Assembly (NCBI RefSeq): GCF_001657485.1
Contig: NZ_LXFU01000037.1
Span: forward strand, 372,001-436,000
Length of the DNA: 64,000 nt
Reading direction: 5' to 3'
DNA from: Rhizobium sp. WYCCWR10014
GTDB lineage: Bacteria; Pseudomonadota; Alphaproteobacteria; Rhizobiales; Rhizobiaceae
Made by a program: the position numbers and the translations under genes. Below are positions 1-8,030 of this stretch, one piece after another. Within the stretch, counting starts at the first letter, position 1, and each line of letters opens with the position of its first letter. Under the pieces are notes generated by a model that was not told the DNA's origin, made no database searches, and saw only the letters and a program-made list of their open reading frames with translations.

Positions 1-2
1 AC

Positions 3-434
3 GTCGACGTGGTCGGCCCGCATCAGGACGATCTGCCGCTGTTGCAGCGGATCGAAACCCAGGCTGAAAAATACGGCATATCAGGATTGCGCGACGTCGT
101 GCCCGACCGCTGGCTGAAAGACGGCGACAAGATCTCTTTCGGCGCCCACGAATTCGAGGTCTACCACACGCCCGGCCATGCCCCCGGCCACGTCATCTAT
201 TTCAACCGTGCGCAGAATTTCGCGCATCTCGGCGATGTGCTTTTCAACGGCTCGATCGGCCGCACCGACCTGCCCGGCGGCAATCATCAGCAGCTTCTCG
301 ATTCGATCCGCGACAAGGTATTGCCGCTCGGCGACGACGTCGGCTTCATCTGCGGCCACGGCCCCGGCAGCCGCATCGGCGACGAGCGGCGAAGCAATCC
401 ATTTCTGCAGGAGATCAAACCTCGGAGTATCTGA
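3..434 (+). CDS. MBL-fold metallo-hydrolase, 3' part only
   Basis: The reading frame is open to the left edge, so the gene starts outside the window and only about 143 C-terminal codons are seen. The visible part has the second half of a metallo-beta-lactamase fold: YHTPGHAPGHV gives one metal-ligand His region, HLGDVLF gives the bridging Asp, and FICGHGPGSRIGDER gives the last His. This arrangement is usual in glyoxalase II-like and YcbL-type hydrolases, which act on thioesters in the cytoplasm. The N-terminal HxHxDH motif would lie outside the window. The substrate cannot be told from this fragment. It converges on the minus-strand gene that follows. Confidence 0.85.
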   Translation, partial: VDVVGPHQDDLPLLQRIETQAEKYGISGLRDVVPDRWLKDGDKISFGAHEFEVYHTPGHAPGHVIYFNRAQNFAHLGDVLFNGSIGRTDLPGGNHQQLLDSIRDKVLPLGDDVGFICGHGPGSRIGDERRSNPFLQEIKPRSI

Positions 435-447
435 TGCGAGCTCACGC

Positions 448-789
448 TCACATCATCTTTCGGCCGTTCGGCACCGGCTGTTCGACCGCAGCAAGCACGA
501 TCGCGCCGTTCTCGTCCTCGAAACCCAGCGTCAGCACTTCCGAGCGGAACGGCCCGATCTGGCGCGGCGGGAAATTGACGACGCCGAGCACCTGCCGGCC
601 GATCAGGCTTTCCAGCGTATAATGCACGGTGATCTGCGCTGAGGATTTTTTGATGCCGATGTCAGGACCGAAATCGATCAGGAGTTTGAACGCCGGCTTG
701 CGCGCCTCCGGAAAAGGACTGGCTTCGATGATCGTGCCGACGCGGATATCCACACGCTCGAAATCGGCGTAGGTGATCTCTTCTGCCAT
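448..789 (-). CDS. csaA: tRNA-binding (CsaA-like) protein
   Basis: This 113-residue protein is a stand-alone tRNA-binding OB-fold domain of the CsaA/MetRS-C type. The family signature is FERVDIRVGTI near the N-terminus, followed by SSAQITVHY and VNFPPRQIGPFRSEVL. CsaA of Bacillus is reported to bind tRNA and to have chaperone-like activity; the role in rhizobia is not clear. An upstream in-frame ATG would add 17 residues unlike the family, so the start at MAEEITY was chosen. It lies 10 bases after proC on the same strand and is probably in the same transcript. Confidence 0.85.
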   Translation of the reverse strand: MAEEITYADFERVDIRVGTIIEASPFPEARKPAFKLLIDFGPDIGIKKSSAQITVHYTLESLIGRQVLGVVNFPPRQIGPFRSEVLTLGFEDENGAIVLAAVEQPVPNGRKMM

Positions 790-799
790 ATAGTCTCCG

Positions 800-1627
800 T
801 CAGCCAGCCAGTTCCTCGGCCCGCTTGCGCGCCGCCGCAAGGGCTGCGTCGAACAAGGGCTGCATGCCGTCTTCGGCCATCAGCACGGCGAGCGCCGCAG
901 CCGTCGTCCCGCCAGGAGAGGTCACATTCTCCCGCAGCCGCGAAGCGTCGTCGGGGGACTGGTGCATGAGTTCACCAGCCCCCGCGACTGTTTCCCGCGC
1001 AAGACGCATGGCGAGGTCCGCCTGCAGGCCGAGTTTACGGCCTGCCTCCGCCATACATTCGACGAGATAGAATACATAAGCCGGACCGCTGCCCGAAAGC
1101 GCTGTCACGGCATCGATATCGGCTTCCGCCGGCACCCATTCGACTGGCCCCGAGACGCGCAGAAGGGAATGGACTCGTTCGCGCTGCGGATCGCTGACCC
1201 CTGAATTCGCAAAAGCGCCGGTGACGCCGCGCCCGACCATGGCTGGCGTGTTCGGCATGGCTCGCACCATGGCTGCCTTGCCGAGATGTCTCTCAAGGAA
1301 ACCGAGCGTCTTGCCGGCCGCGACCGAGACGACAACCGTGTCCGGCCCGACGGCACTCTTCACCGCCGGCAGCACGGTCTCCATCACCTGCGGCTTGATC
1401 GCGAGGAACAGCACGCCTGCCTTCAAATCCGTGGGAAGCGCAGTCAGATGGGTCGCGCCAGCCTCGTTGATCGTCGAAAGCATGGCCGGCGACGGGCCGG
1501 GATCGACAACGATGACGGCCGAGCCCGGAACGCCGCTTTTCAGCCAGCCGGAGAGCATCGCCCCGCCCATGTTTCCGGCACCGATCAGAACGACGGGATG
1601 TGTCGAGGAGAAAGCCTTCGTCGGCAT
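800..1627 (-). CDS. proC: Pyrroline-5-carboxylate reductase
   Basis: ProC reduces 1-pyrroline-5-carboxylate to proline with NAD(P)H, the last step of proline synthesis, in the cytoplasm. The 275-residue length is normal. A Rossmann glycine motif, LIGAGNMGGAML, lies at about residues 12-23. The C-terminal dimer domain carries the family signature in TALSGSGPAYVFYLVE and ENVTSPGGTTAAAL. The longer open frame extends about 66 codons upstream into the ybjN-like gene in another frame, so MPTKAFSS is the likely start. The start lies only one base after the stop of the upstream gene, which suggests translational coupling. Confidence 0.95.
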   Translation of the reverse strand: MPTKAFSSTHPVVLIGAGNMGGAMLSGWLKSGVPGSAVIVVDPGPSPAMLSTINEAGATHLTALPTDLKAGVLFLAIKPQVMETVLPAVKSAVGPDTVVVSVAAGKTLGFLERHLGKAAMVRAMPNTPAMVGRGVTGAFANSGVSDPQRERVHSLLRVSGPVEWVPAEADIDAVTALSGSGPAYVFYLVECMAEAGRKLGLQADLAMRLARETVAGAGELMHQSPDDASRLRENVTSPGGTTAAALAVLMAEDGMQPLFDAALAAARKRAEELAG

Positions 1628-1628
1628 C

Positions 1629-2129
1629 TTATGCCTCGCCGACCGTTTCAAACAGCACGGCTTCCATCGCCTTCGTCGCGTCCATGCCGGACCAGACGAC
1701 GAACTGGAATGCCTGGAAATAGGCCTCGCAGGTATCGAGCGCGCTGGAAAGCAGCACCTCCACCTGGCGATTGGTAGGCTCCGCACCGCCGGCAAGCAGC
1801 AGCGATTGGCGGAAAATGACGACATCTTCCTGGCGCCAGAGGTCGAAATGACCCATCAGCACCTGCCCGTTGATCCCCGAGAGCAGCTTGACCACCTCGT
1901 TGACCCTGATGTCGGGAACTTTGATATCGAAGGCGCAGCCAAGATGCAGCGCCTCGAATTCCTCCATCCAGGAGAAGGAGACGTGGTAGTCCGTCCAGCG
2001 CCCCTCGACCGTCATCGCGATCTCGTCCTCGCCGGACCGTTCGAACGACCAGTCGTTGTTGGAGGCAACGTACTCGATCATATCGACCGGGTTCGACTGA
2101 CGCTCGACTTCCAATTCCATCAGGTTCAT
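1629..2129 (-). CDS. YbjN domain-containing protein
   Basis: This 166-residue protein matches the YbjN family (DUF1790 in older naming), a type III secretion chaperone-like fold. The pattern seen is a helical start with NPVDMIEYVA, a strand-rich middle with DYHVSFSWMEEFEALHLGC, and helical C-terminal VVWSGMDATKAM. No catalytic residues are evident. In alphaproteobacteria it commonly sits directly upstream of proC, as here. The start at MNLMELEVERQ was preferred to one 19 residues upstream because the extra residues are low in similarity to a folded domain. The biochemical role is unknown. Confidence 0.85.
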   Translation of the reverse strand: MNLMELEVERQSNPVDMIEYVASNNDWSFERSGEDEIAMTVEGRWTDYHVSFSWMEEFEALHLGCAFDIKVPDIRVNEVVKLLSGINGQVLMGHFDLWRQEDVVIFRQSLLLAGGAEPTNRQVEVLLSSALDTCEAYFQAFQFVVWSGMDATKAMEAVLFETVGEA

Positions 2130-2438
2130 GCAGCACCTTCTTGACCGGAACGAATGCGACCTAACTTGGTGTACGAACACAAGCAAGACACACGCAAAAT
2201 ACCGGAACCACCACTCGGATGATCGTTGAACCGCTGCCAGACTTAACGCAGATAACCTGCCCGGAGCTTACCAAGTCGCTTCGAATCATCATTTAAAATC
2301 AGTGTATAGCGCCACCTGCCCCCTGCCAGCCCCCCGAACGGAAAATAGGACCGGCCACTGTGGAAAGGCTCTTCGAAATTCAATTCAGAAGGGAGAATAA
2401 GCGACTCTGCGAATTGGCTTTTTTGGCAGTGTCCACAG

Positions 2439-2466
2439 GTGGAAAACTCACCTGGCTTTTTTACGG
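2439..2466 (+). terminator. Hairpin plus T-run on the plus strand with no upstream gene
   Basis: Six-base arms CAGGTG and CACCTG around a GAAAACT loop are followed by GC and six T residues, the form of a Rho-independent terminator reading rightwards. No plus-strand protein gene lies upstream within 2 kb other than the first hydrolase, so it may end a small RNA. The stem is short, so this is tentative. Confidence 0.35.
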
Positions 2467-2467
2467 A

Positions 2468-2503
2468 AGATGCGGCGTGTGGCATCAAGGCAACGCCGCA
2501 TCT
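2468..2503 (-). terminator. Hairpin after ubiK
   Basis: Perfect 11-base arms, AGATGCGGCGT and ACGCCGCATCT, flank a 14-base loop, 16 bases beyond the ubiK stop. No T run follows on the minus strand, so it may protect the 3' end or slow polymerase rather than act as a classic terminator. Confidence 0.4.
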
Positions 2504-2518
2504 GTGTCGTATCGGGAC

Positions 2519-2779
2519 TTAAGCGCCCTCGCCGGCAAGCTTCGCCTCGAGTGCTGCGATGCGGGCGGCAAGCGCCTCGTTCTCGTCGCGTGCCTTGATC
2601 GCCATCTCGCGCACGGCCTCGAACTCCTCGCGCTTGACGATGTCCATGCTGTTCAGCCAACGCTCGGCCTGGGCGTTGAAGGCGGTTTCGATCTCCTTGC
2701 GGACGCCCTGGGCGGCACCAGCCGCATCGGTCATCAGCTTGGCGAATTCGTCCATGATGCGGTTCGTTCCGGTCGTCAT
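2519..2779 (-). CDS. ubiK: Ubiquinone biosynthesis accessory factor UbiK family (BMFP)
   Basis: An 86-residue protein of the BMFP/UbiK (YqiC) family. The N-terminal amphipathic part is MDEFAKLMTDAAGAAQGVRK. The C-terminal third, about residues 55-85, is a short coiled coil with LAARIAALEAKLAGEG, the usual mark of the family. In enterobacteria UbiK binds UbiJ and supports aerobic ubiquinone synthesis near the membrane. That role is inferred here by family only. The start MTTGTNR is the first good ATG; the overlapping frames on both strands are shadows. It diverges from lgt. Confidence 0.85.
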   Translation of the reverse strand: MTTGTNRIMDEFAKLMTDAAGAAQGVRKEIETAFNAQAERWLNSMDIVKREEFEAVREMAIKARDENEALAARIAALEAKLAGEGA

Positions 2780-2981
2780 GGCGTTTTTTCTCCCTTGGCA
2801 TGAGGTGAATTCAGCCCTTCAGGGCCTCAAGGATTGAGGTAGGGCTTCGCCATCGACGATGCAAGCGCTTTACACGGGATAAGCTTGCCGGAACCGGCCG
2901 GGAACGGGCCATCACGAACAATGGACTTGACCGTCCGGGATCGCAGCGGCATGTTCCGCGCAACTCAACAGGTGGAAAACT

Positions 2982-3830
2982 TTGCCGACAGCAGCCGATC
3001 TCCTTGCCATCATGCCTTTCCCGGATATCGATCCGATCGCCTTTTCGATCGGTCCGCTGGCGATTCACTGGTACGGTCTGGCTTACGTCGCCGGCATCCT
3101 GCTCGGCTGGGCCTATGCGCGCCGCATCGCCGCCAATGACAGTCTCTGGCCCGGCAACGTCTCGCCGATATCCAAGACGCAGCTCGATGATTTCATCGTC
3201 TGGGCAGCGCTCGGCGTCGTCCTCGGCGGTCGTCTCGGCTATATTTTCTTCTATGATCTCCCCGCCGTCCTGCGCAGTCCCGTCCGTGCGCTTGAGATTT
3301 GGAACGGCGGCATGTCCTTCCACGGCGGCCTGACCGGCACGACGATCGCCATGATCCTCTTTGCCCGCCGCAACGCCATCCCGGTCTGGAGCCTGTTCGA
3401 CATTGTTGCCGCCGTCGTTCCCTTCGGTCTGTTCTTCGGCCGCATCGCCAATTTCATCAATGGCGAGCTCTGGGGCCGGTTGACCGACGTGCCCTGGGCC
3501 GTGGTCTTCCCGACCGGCGGTCCCTTCGCCCGCCACCCAAGCCAGCTTTACGAAGCCGGCCTCGAAGGCATCGTTCTGCTCCTGGTGCTGGCCGCCTTCG
3601 TCTATGGCATGCGCGCGCTAAAAAGCCCCGGCTTCATTACAGGCGTCTTCGTTTGCGGTTATGCGCTGTCGCGCATCTTCGTCGAATTCTTCCGCGAGCC
3701 TGATGCCCAGCTCGGTTACCTCCTCGGCACGAACTGGCTGACCATGGGCATGGTGCTCTCGTCCCCGATGATCCTGCTTGGCCTCTGGGCGATGCTGCGG
3801 GCCCGCCGCCAGGCTGCGCTGCAGCTCTGA
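2982..3830 (+). CDS. lgt: Prolipoprotein diacylglyceryl transferase
   Basis: Lgt transfers diacylglycerol from phosphatidylglycerol to the lipobox cysteine of prolipoproteins at the inner membrane. The 282-residue protein has about seven membrane segments. The signature block is seen: HWYGLAYVAGI with the key His-Tyr, GGRLGYIFFY, WNGGMSFHGGL, and the strongly conserved GRIANFINGELWGR. A TTG start at 2982 has a good AGGTGG ribosome site 8 bases upstream; an ATG at 3012 is the alternative and would remove 10 residues. It heads a plus-strand run in which the lipoprotein four genes downstream is a likely substrate of the pathway. Confidence 0.95.
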   Translation: MPTAADLLAIMPFPDIDPIAFSIGPLAIHWYGLAYVAGILLGWAYARRIAANDSLWPGNVSPISKTQLDDFIVWAALGVVLGGRLGYIFFYDLPAVLRSPVRALEIWNGGMSFHGGLTGTTIAMILFARRNAIPVWSLFDIVAAVVPFGLFFGRIANFINGELWGRLTDVPWAVVFPTGGPFARHPSQLYEAGLEGIVLLLVLAAFVYGMRALKSPGFITGVFVCGYALSRIFVEFFREPDAQLGYLLGTNWLTMGMVLSSPMILLGLWAMLRARRQAALQL

Positions 3831-3848
3831 AACGGCAGGACGCGCGAC

Positions 3849-4949
3849 ATGACCACCGCTCTCGGCGAAAAGATCAAGGCGATCATCCAGGCCAACGGCC
3901 CGATCAGCGTCACCGATTATTTCTCGCTCTGCCTCGCAGACCCCGAGCACGGCTATTACCGCACCCGCGAGCCCTTCGGCCGTTCCGGTGATTTCGTCAC
4001 CGCGCCGGAGGTCAGCCAGATCTTCGGCGAGATGATCGGCGTCTTCATCGTCCATGCGTGGCAGCGCCACGGCACACCGACGGACGTCCGCCTCGTCGAG
4101 ATCGGCCCCGGCCGCGGCACCATGATGGCCGACATGCTGCGCGTCATCTCCCGCATCGCTCCACTGCTTTTCGACGCGATGACCGTGCATCTCGTCGAAA
4201 CCAGCGAGCGCCTGCGCGACGTCCAGAGCCAGACGCTCGAACCCCACGGCGAGAAGATCACCTGGCACGATGGTTTCGACGAAGTGCCGCCCGGCTTCAC
4301 GCTGATTGCCGCCAACGAACTCTTCGACGCCATCCCGATCCGCCAGTTCGTCCGCATGCCGACGGGTTTCCGTGAGCGCATGGTCGGCATCGATGCCGAT
4401 GGCGAGCTGACCTTTGCCGCCGGTGTCGCCGGCATCGACCCCACCTTGCTGCCCGAACCGGTGCAGAACGTGCCGGTCGGCACCCTCTTCGAGATCTCGC
4501 CTGCCCGCCAGGCGGTGATGATGGCGATCTGCGAGCGGCTGCGGGCCTTCGGCGGCACGGCGCTTACGATCGACTACGGCCATCTCGTCACCGGCTTCGG
4601 CGATACGCTGCAGGCGGTGCGCATGCATGAATTCGACCCGCCGCTCGCCCATCCAGGTGAAGCCGATCTGACGAGCCATGTCGACTTCCAGCAGCTTGCC
4701 GAAACGGCGCTTGCAGCCGGCCTCCATCTGAACGGCGCCCTGCATCAGGGTGATTTCCTGACCGGCCTCGGCATCCTCGAGCGCGCAACCGCCCTCGGCC
4801 GCGATCGCGAGCCGCACACCCAGCAGGTCATCCAGGCGGCGGTCGAAAGGCTCGCCGGCGCCGGTGAAGGCCGGATGGGCGAACTCTTCAAGGTGATGGC
4901 GGTCTCCTATCCCGCCCTCGATCTCATGCCCTTTCGTCCGGTGGATTGA
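3849..4949 (+). CDS. Class I SAM-dependent methyltransferase, MidA/NDUFAF7 family
   Basis: The 366-residue protein matches the DUF185 family, whose mitochondrial member NDUFAF7 (MidA) dimethylates an arginine of complex I subunit NDUFS2. The SAM-binding motif is LVEIGPGRGTMMADML at about residue 80-95, and AANELFDAIPIRQFV is the family-specific motif after it. The N-terminal SVTDYFSLCLADPEHGYY and GRSGDFVTAPEVSQIFGE are also diagnostic. It is cytoplasmic. It starts 18 bases after lgt and is probably cotranscribed. The bacterial substrate is not established; an assembly role for NADH dehydrogenase is inference from the eukaryotic relative. Confidence 0.9.
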   Translation: MTTALGEKIKAIIQANGPISVTDYFSLCLADPEHGYYRTREPFGRSGDFVTAPEVSQIFGEMIGVFIVHAWQRHGTPTDVRLVEIGPGRGTMMADMLRVISRIAPLLFDAMTVHLVETSERLRDVQSQTLEPHGEKITWHDGFDEVPPGFTLIAANELFDAIPIRQFVRMPTGFRERMVGIDADGELTFAAGVAGIDPTLLPEPVQNVPVGTLFEISPARQAVMMAICERLRAFGGTALTIDYGHLVTGFGDTLQAVRMHEFDPPLAHPGEADLTSHVDFQQLAETALAAGLHLNGALHQGDFLTGLGILERATALGRDREPHTQQVIQAAVERLAGAGEGRMGELFKVMAVSYPALDLMPFRPVD

Positions 4950-5027
4950 CAGGGCGCACGCGGCTGGTTCAACATCCGCCCGAAACAAGAACTTGAAGCG
5001 CGCCGCATATGCGATGCGCTTGGGATC

Positions 5028-5855
5028 ATGACAAACCCCTCGAAAACCCCGGAATCACAGATGCAGGACGCGGCCTCTCCCGCACCGATCGAAAGCGCGC
5101 TCCTGAACCAGGCGGCGGGCAGCACGATCCGGCACGGTTATTTCACTCGGGCCGGCGGCGTTTCCGAAGGGCTGTATCGCGGCCTCAATGTCGGCCTCGG
5201 CTCCAGCGACGAACGCGACAAGGTCCTGGAAAACCGCCGTCGCGTCGCCGCCTGGTTCGGCTTGCCGGTCGAGCGGCTGGCAACCGTCCATCAGGTCCAT
5301 TCCCCCGATGTCGTGACGATCGGCGCCGATTACGACGGCGCTCGCCCCGACGCGGATGCGATGGTAACGCGCACCCCTGGCATTGCGCTGGGCGTGCTCG
5401 CCGCCGATTGCGGACCCATCCTGTTTGCCGACCCCGACAATCGCGTCATCGGTGCTGCCCACGCCGGCTGGAAGGGCGCGCTGACGGGCGTGCTCGAAAA
5501 CACCATCGCCGCCATGGAGGCCCTGGGTGCGGACCGCGCTCGCATCGTCGCTTGCCTCGGCCCCTCGATCAGCCAGGCGAGCTATGAGGTCGGCCCTGAG
5601 TTCGTCGAGCGTTTCGTCGCCGAAAACCCGGAGGACGAGCGCTTTTTCCTGCCTTCCGCAACGCCCGGCCACGCCATGTTCGACCTGCCGGCGCTGACCG
5701 TCGACCGGTTAACGAAAGCCGGCGTGCGTGCGGAAAGCCTCGGCCTCTGCACCTATCCGGACAACCAGCGCTTCTTTTCCTACCGCAGGACGACACATCG
5801 CAAGGAGCCGGATTACGGCCGCCAGATTTCCGCGATATCAATCAGGGAGAATTGA
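5028..5855 (+). CDS. pgeF: Peptidoglycan editing factor PgeF (DUF152, laccase-like fold)
   Basis: The 275-residue protein has the YfiH/PgeF motifs: TRAGGVSEGLY, TVHQVHS, LAADCGPI, AAHAGWKGAL and CLGPSIS. The two His of HQVH and HAGW with the Cys of ADCG form the metal site of the fold. In E. coli the enzyme corrects L-Ser misincorporated into muropeptide precursors; older names call it polyphenol oxidase. The start used is the first ATG, just inside a longer overlapping frame. It ends one or two codons before the next gene, so the two are coupled. Confidence 0.9.
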   Translation: MTNPSKTPESQMQDAASPAPIESALLNQAAGSTIRHGYFTRAGGVSEGLYRGLNVGLGSSDERDKVLENRRRVAAWFGLPVERLATVHQVHSPDVVTIGADYDGARPDADAMVTRTPGIALGVLAADCGPILFADPDNRVIGAAHAGWKGALTGVLENTIAAMEALGADRARIVACLGPSISQASYEVGPEFVERFVAENPEDERFFLPSATPGHAMFDLPALTVDRLTKAGVRAESLGLCTYPDNQRFFSYRRTTHRKEPDYGRQISAISIREN

Positions 5856-5860
5856 GCAGA

Positions 5861-7012
5861 ATGGCACTGCATTTCGAAAAGGCCGAATTCGCAAGCCGGC
5901 TTGCGCGCCTCACCGAGAAGATGAAGGAGGAAAAGCTCGACGCCTTGCTGCTCTTCGCCCAGGAAAGCATGTACTGGCTGACCGGCTACGACACCTTCGG
6001 CTACTGCTTCTTCCAGACGCTGGTCGTCAAGAGCGACGGCACCATGGCGCTGATCACCCGATCGGCCGATCTTCGCCAAGCGAAGCATACCTCGATCCTC
6101 GAGGACATCCATATCTGGGTCGACCGGGTCAATGCCGACCCGACGCTCGACCTGAAGAACCTGCTGGTCGAGATGGACCTGCTCGGCGCCCGCATCGGCG
6201 TCGAATATGATACCCACGGCATGACCGGCCGCGTCGCCCGTCTGCTCGACGCGCAATTGACCACCTTCGGCCAGATCGTCGACGCCTCCTACCTCGTCAG
6301 CCGCCTGCGCCTAATCAAGAGCCCGACGGAGGTCGCCTATGTCGAGCGCGCCGCCGTTCTCGCCGACGATGCGCTCGATGCTGCGATCCGACTGACAAAA
6401 CCCGGCGCCGACGAGGCCGATATCCTCGCCGCCATGCAGGGCGCAATCTTTTCCGGCGGCGGCGACTACCCCGCCAACGAGTTCATCGTCGGCTCCGGCG
6501 CCGACGCCCTGCTTTGCCGCTACAAGGCCGGCCGCCGCAAGCTCGACGCCAACGACCAACTGACGCTCGAATGGGCCGGCGCCTATGCGCATTACCATGC
6601 CGCCATGATGCGCACGATCGTCATCGGCGAGCCGACGCATCGCCACCGCGAGCTTTACAACGCCTGCCGTGAAACCATCGAGGCGATCGAGACCGTGCTG
6701 AAGCCCGGCCAGACCTTTGGCGATGTCTTCGACATGCATGCCAGGATCATCGACGAGCGCGGCCTGGCTCGCCACCGGCTGAATGCCTGCGGTTATTCGC
6801 TCGGCGCCCGCTTCTCGCCCTCCTGGATGGAGCATCAGATGTTCCATGTCGGCAATCCGCAGCCGATCGAACCGAACATGTCGCTCTTCGTGCACATGAT
6901 CATCGCCGATTCCGATACGGGCACGGCGATGACGCTCGGCCAGACCTATCTGACGACAGCGGATGCGCCGCGCGCGCTATCGCGCCATCCACTCGATTTC
7001 ATCGGGCTCTGA
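5861..7012 (+). CDS. M24-family (creatinase / ectoine-hydrolase-like) protein
   Basis: A 383-residue pita-bread-fold protein: creatinase N-terminal domain (about 1-140), then an M24 domain. In true aminopeptidase P or prolidase the motif D-x-G-x-x-x-x-G-Y-x-S-D-x-T-R-T carries two metal-ligand Asp. Here the matching stretch is TLEWAGAYAHYHAAMMRT, where the second Asp is missing and the first is Glu. The usual GHGIG becomes GYSLG, as in creatinase and DoeA-like members that do not use two metals. A nitrogen-containing small molecule is therefore as likely a substrate as an X-Pro peptide. A GGGAGA site 11 bases upstream supports this ATG; the TTG 9 bases earlier is the alternative. Confidence 0.85.
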   Translation: MALHFEKAEFASRLARLTEKMKEEKLDALLLFAQESMYWLTGYDTFGYCFFQTLVVKSDGTMALITRSADLRQAKHTSILEDIHIWVDRVNADPTLDLKNLLVEMDLLGARIGVEYDTHGMTGRVARLLDAQLTTFGQIVDASYLVSRLRLIKSPTEVAYVERAAVLADDALDAAIRLTKPGADEADILAAMQGAIFSGGGDYPANEFIVGSGADALLCRYKAGRRKLDANDQLTLEWAGAYAHYHAAMMRTIVIGEPTHRHRELYNACRETIEAIETVLKPGQTFGDVFDMHARIIDERGLARHRLNACGYSLGARFSPSWMEHQMFHVGNPQPIEPNMSLFVHMIIADSDTGTAMTLGQTYLTTADAPRALSRHPLDFIGL

Positions 7013-7044
7013 CCGGTGAGAATCCGGAATTGACAGACGACCGT

Positions 7045-7070
7045 CCCCACCCGCATAAATTCGGGTGGGG
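7045..7070 (+). terminator. Hairpin between the M24 gene and the lipoprotein gene
   Basis: Nine-base perfect arms CCCCACCCG and CGGGTGGGG flank an 8-base AT-rich loop, 32 bases after the upstream stop and 33 before the next start. No T run follows, so it may be a partial terminator or an RNA-stability element that separates expression of the two genes. Confidence 0.5.
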
Positions 7071-7103
7071 CTGATTGCGAATGCGGGAAGGACGGACCAA
7101 GGG

Positions 7104-7925
7104 ATGACGCGAGCTGCGATTGTGCCCACGCTCCTGTTCGTCATGGCTCTGCTGACAGCCTGCAACACGACCGATGCGCTGACGCCGCAGGTCGATATCG
7201 GCAATTCCTCCGGGGGCGCCCCGTCGAGCCCGGTGACGCAGAGTGAAGCCGAGCGTTTGGCAGGCACCCGCCAGCCGCGTTTCTCGGGAAGTTCGCAGCA
7301 GGGCGGCTACCATCCAGCCTATGATCAGTCGCAGCAGGCCTATCGGCCCGGCACCGGCGCGGCGCCGACGACGATGCAGGAACAGGCAGACGCCCTGTCG
7401 AGAACCGGCTCCTCACCGGCCGCCTCTGCTCCGATCGACGGACAATCGCTCCCCCCGCCGGCGGCCAGTGGTGAGCTTGCCGCACAGCCGGCTCCGCCGG
7501 CCGAAGCGCAACAGCCGCAGCAGACCGCCGCCTTCCCCCCAAGTTCCTCCTCCGCCCGCGGCAATACCGTGCGCTTCCTGCCGATCATCGGCGCGCCGGT
7601 GCAGGCCGTGACACCGCTCTCGCGCCAGCTCGGCGCCGAGGCGCGCGCGCACGGCCTTTCCATCAAGAGTTCGAACGACGCCAGCAGCGACTACATCCTC
7701 AAGGGCTACCTCTCCGCCTTCAGCGACGACGGCAAGGTCACCGTGGTCTATGTCTGGGACATTCTCGACAGCGCCGGGGGCCGCCTGCACCGCATCCAGG
7801 GACAGGAAAGCGTGCCGACGGCCGCGGCAGATCCATGGGCGGGCGTTCCGGCCTCGGTGATGCAGCAGATCGCCTCGAAAACCATCGCGGAATTCTCTTC
7901 CTGGCGGCAGGCTCAGGGCGGTTAG
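7104..7925 (+). CDS. Probable lipoprotein, function unknown
   Basis: The 273-residue protein begins with a short positive start, a hydrophobic stretch and a lipobox, VMALLTAC, so Cys at about residue 20 should be lipidated and the protein held at a membrane. The next 130 residues are low-complexity, rich in Ser, Pro, Ala and Gln. The C-terminal 120 residues look folded, with FLPIIGAPVQAVTPLSRQL, a conserved-looking YILKGYLSAFSDDGKVTVVYVWDI and a terminal helix EFSSWRQA. I do not know a named family for it. An earlier start would put 13 polar residues before the signal, so the ATG at this position is preferred. Confidence 0.8.
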   Translation: MTRAAIVPTLLFVMALLTACNTTDALTPQVDIGNSSGGAPSSPVTQSEAERLAGTRQPRFSGSSQQGGYHPAYDQSQQAYRPGTGAAPTTMQEQADALSRTGSSPAASAPIDGQSLPPPAASGELAAQPAPPAEAQQPQQTAAFPPSSSSARGNTVRFLPIIGAPVQAVTPLSRQLGAEARAHGLSIKSSNDASSDYILKGYLSAFSDDGKVTVVYVWDILDSAGGRLHRIQGQESVPTAAADPWAGVPASVMQQIASKTIAEFSSWRQAQGG

Positions 7926-8030
7926 TCACAAACTTTTTGCAAATATGGAAGCCTGTGGCGCCTTTGCCCTTGCATTCACGGGGAAGCTGACTAAAAAGCG
8001 CGGCTATCAGCGCGTAACAGGCGGACCAAA

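Larger units (their letters stand above)
2130..2518. other. Intergenic region with two hairpins, no supported gene
   Basis: About 390 bases separate the ybjN-like gene from ubiK, both on the minus strand. An 81-codon minus-strand frame exists at 2243-2488 but has no recognisable domain, so I do not call it. Two inverted repeats stand out. One has CAGGTG/CACCTG arms followed by a plus-strand T run. The other has 11-base perfect arms at 2468-2478 and 2493-2503, just after the ubiK stop on the minus strand. The region must also carry the promoter for ybjN-proC-csaA. Confidence 0.5.

Noticed and set aside
2243..2488. Minus-strand 81-codon frame between ybjN and ubiK
   Set aside because: No domain, no good ribosome site, and it overlaps two hairpins.
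3618..4988. Long minus-strand open frame (456 codons) opposite the MidA-like gene
   Set aside because: It is the antisense shadow of a well-supported methyltransferase gene in GC-rich DNA; no domain is recognisable.
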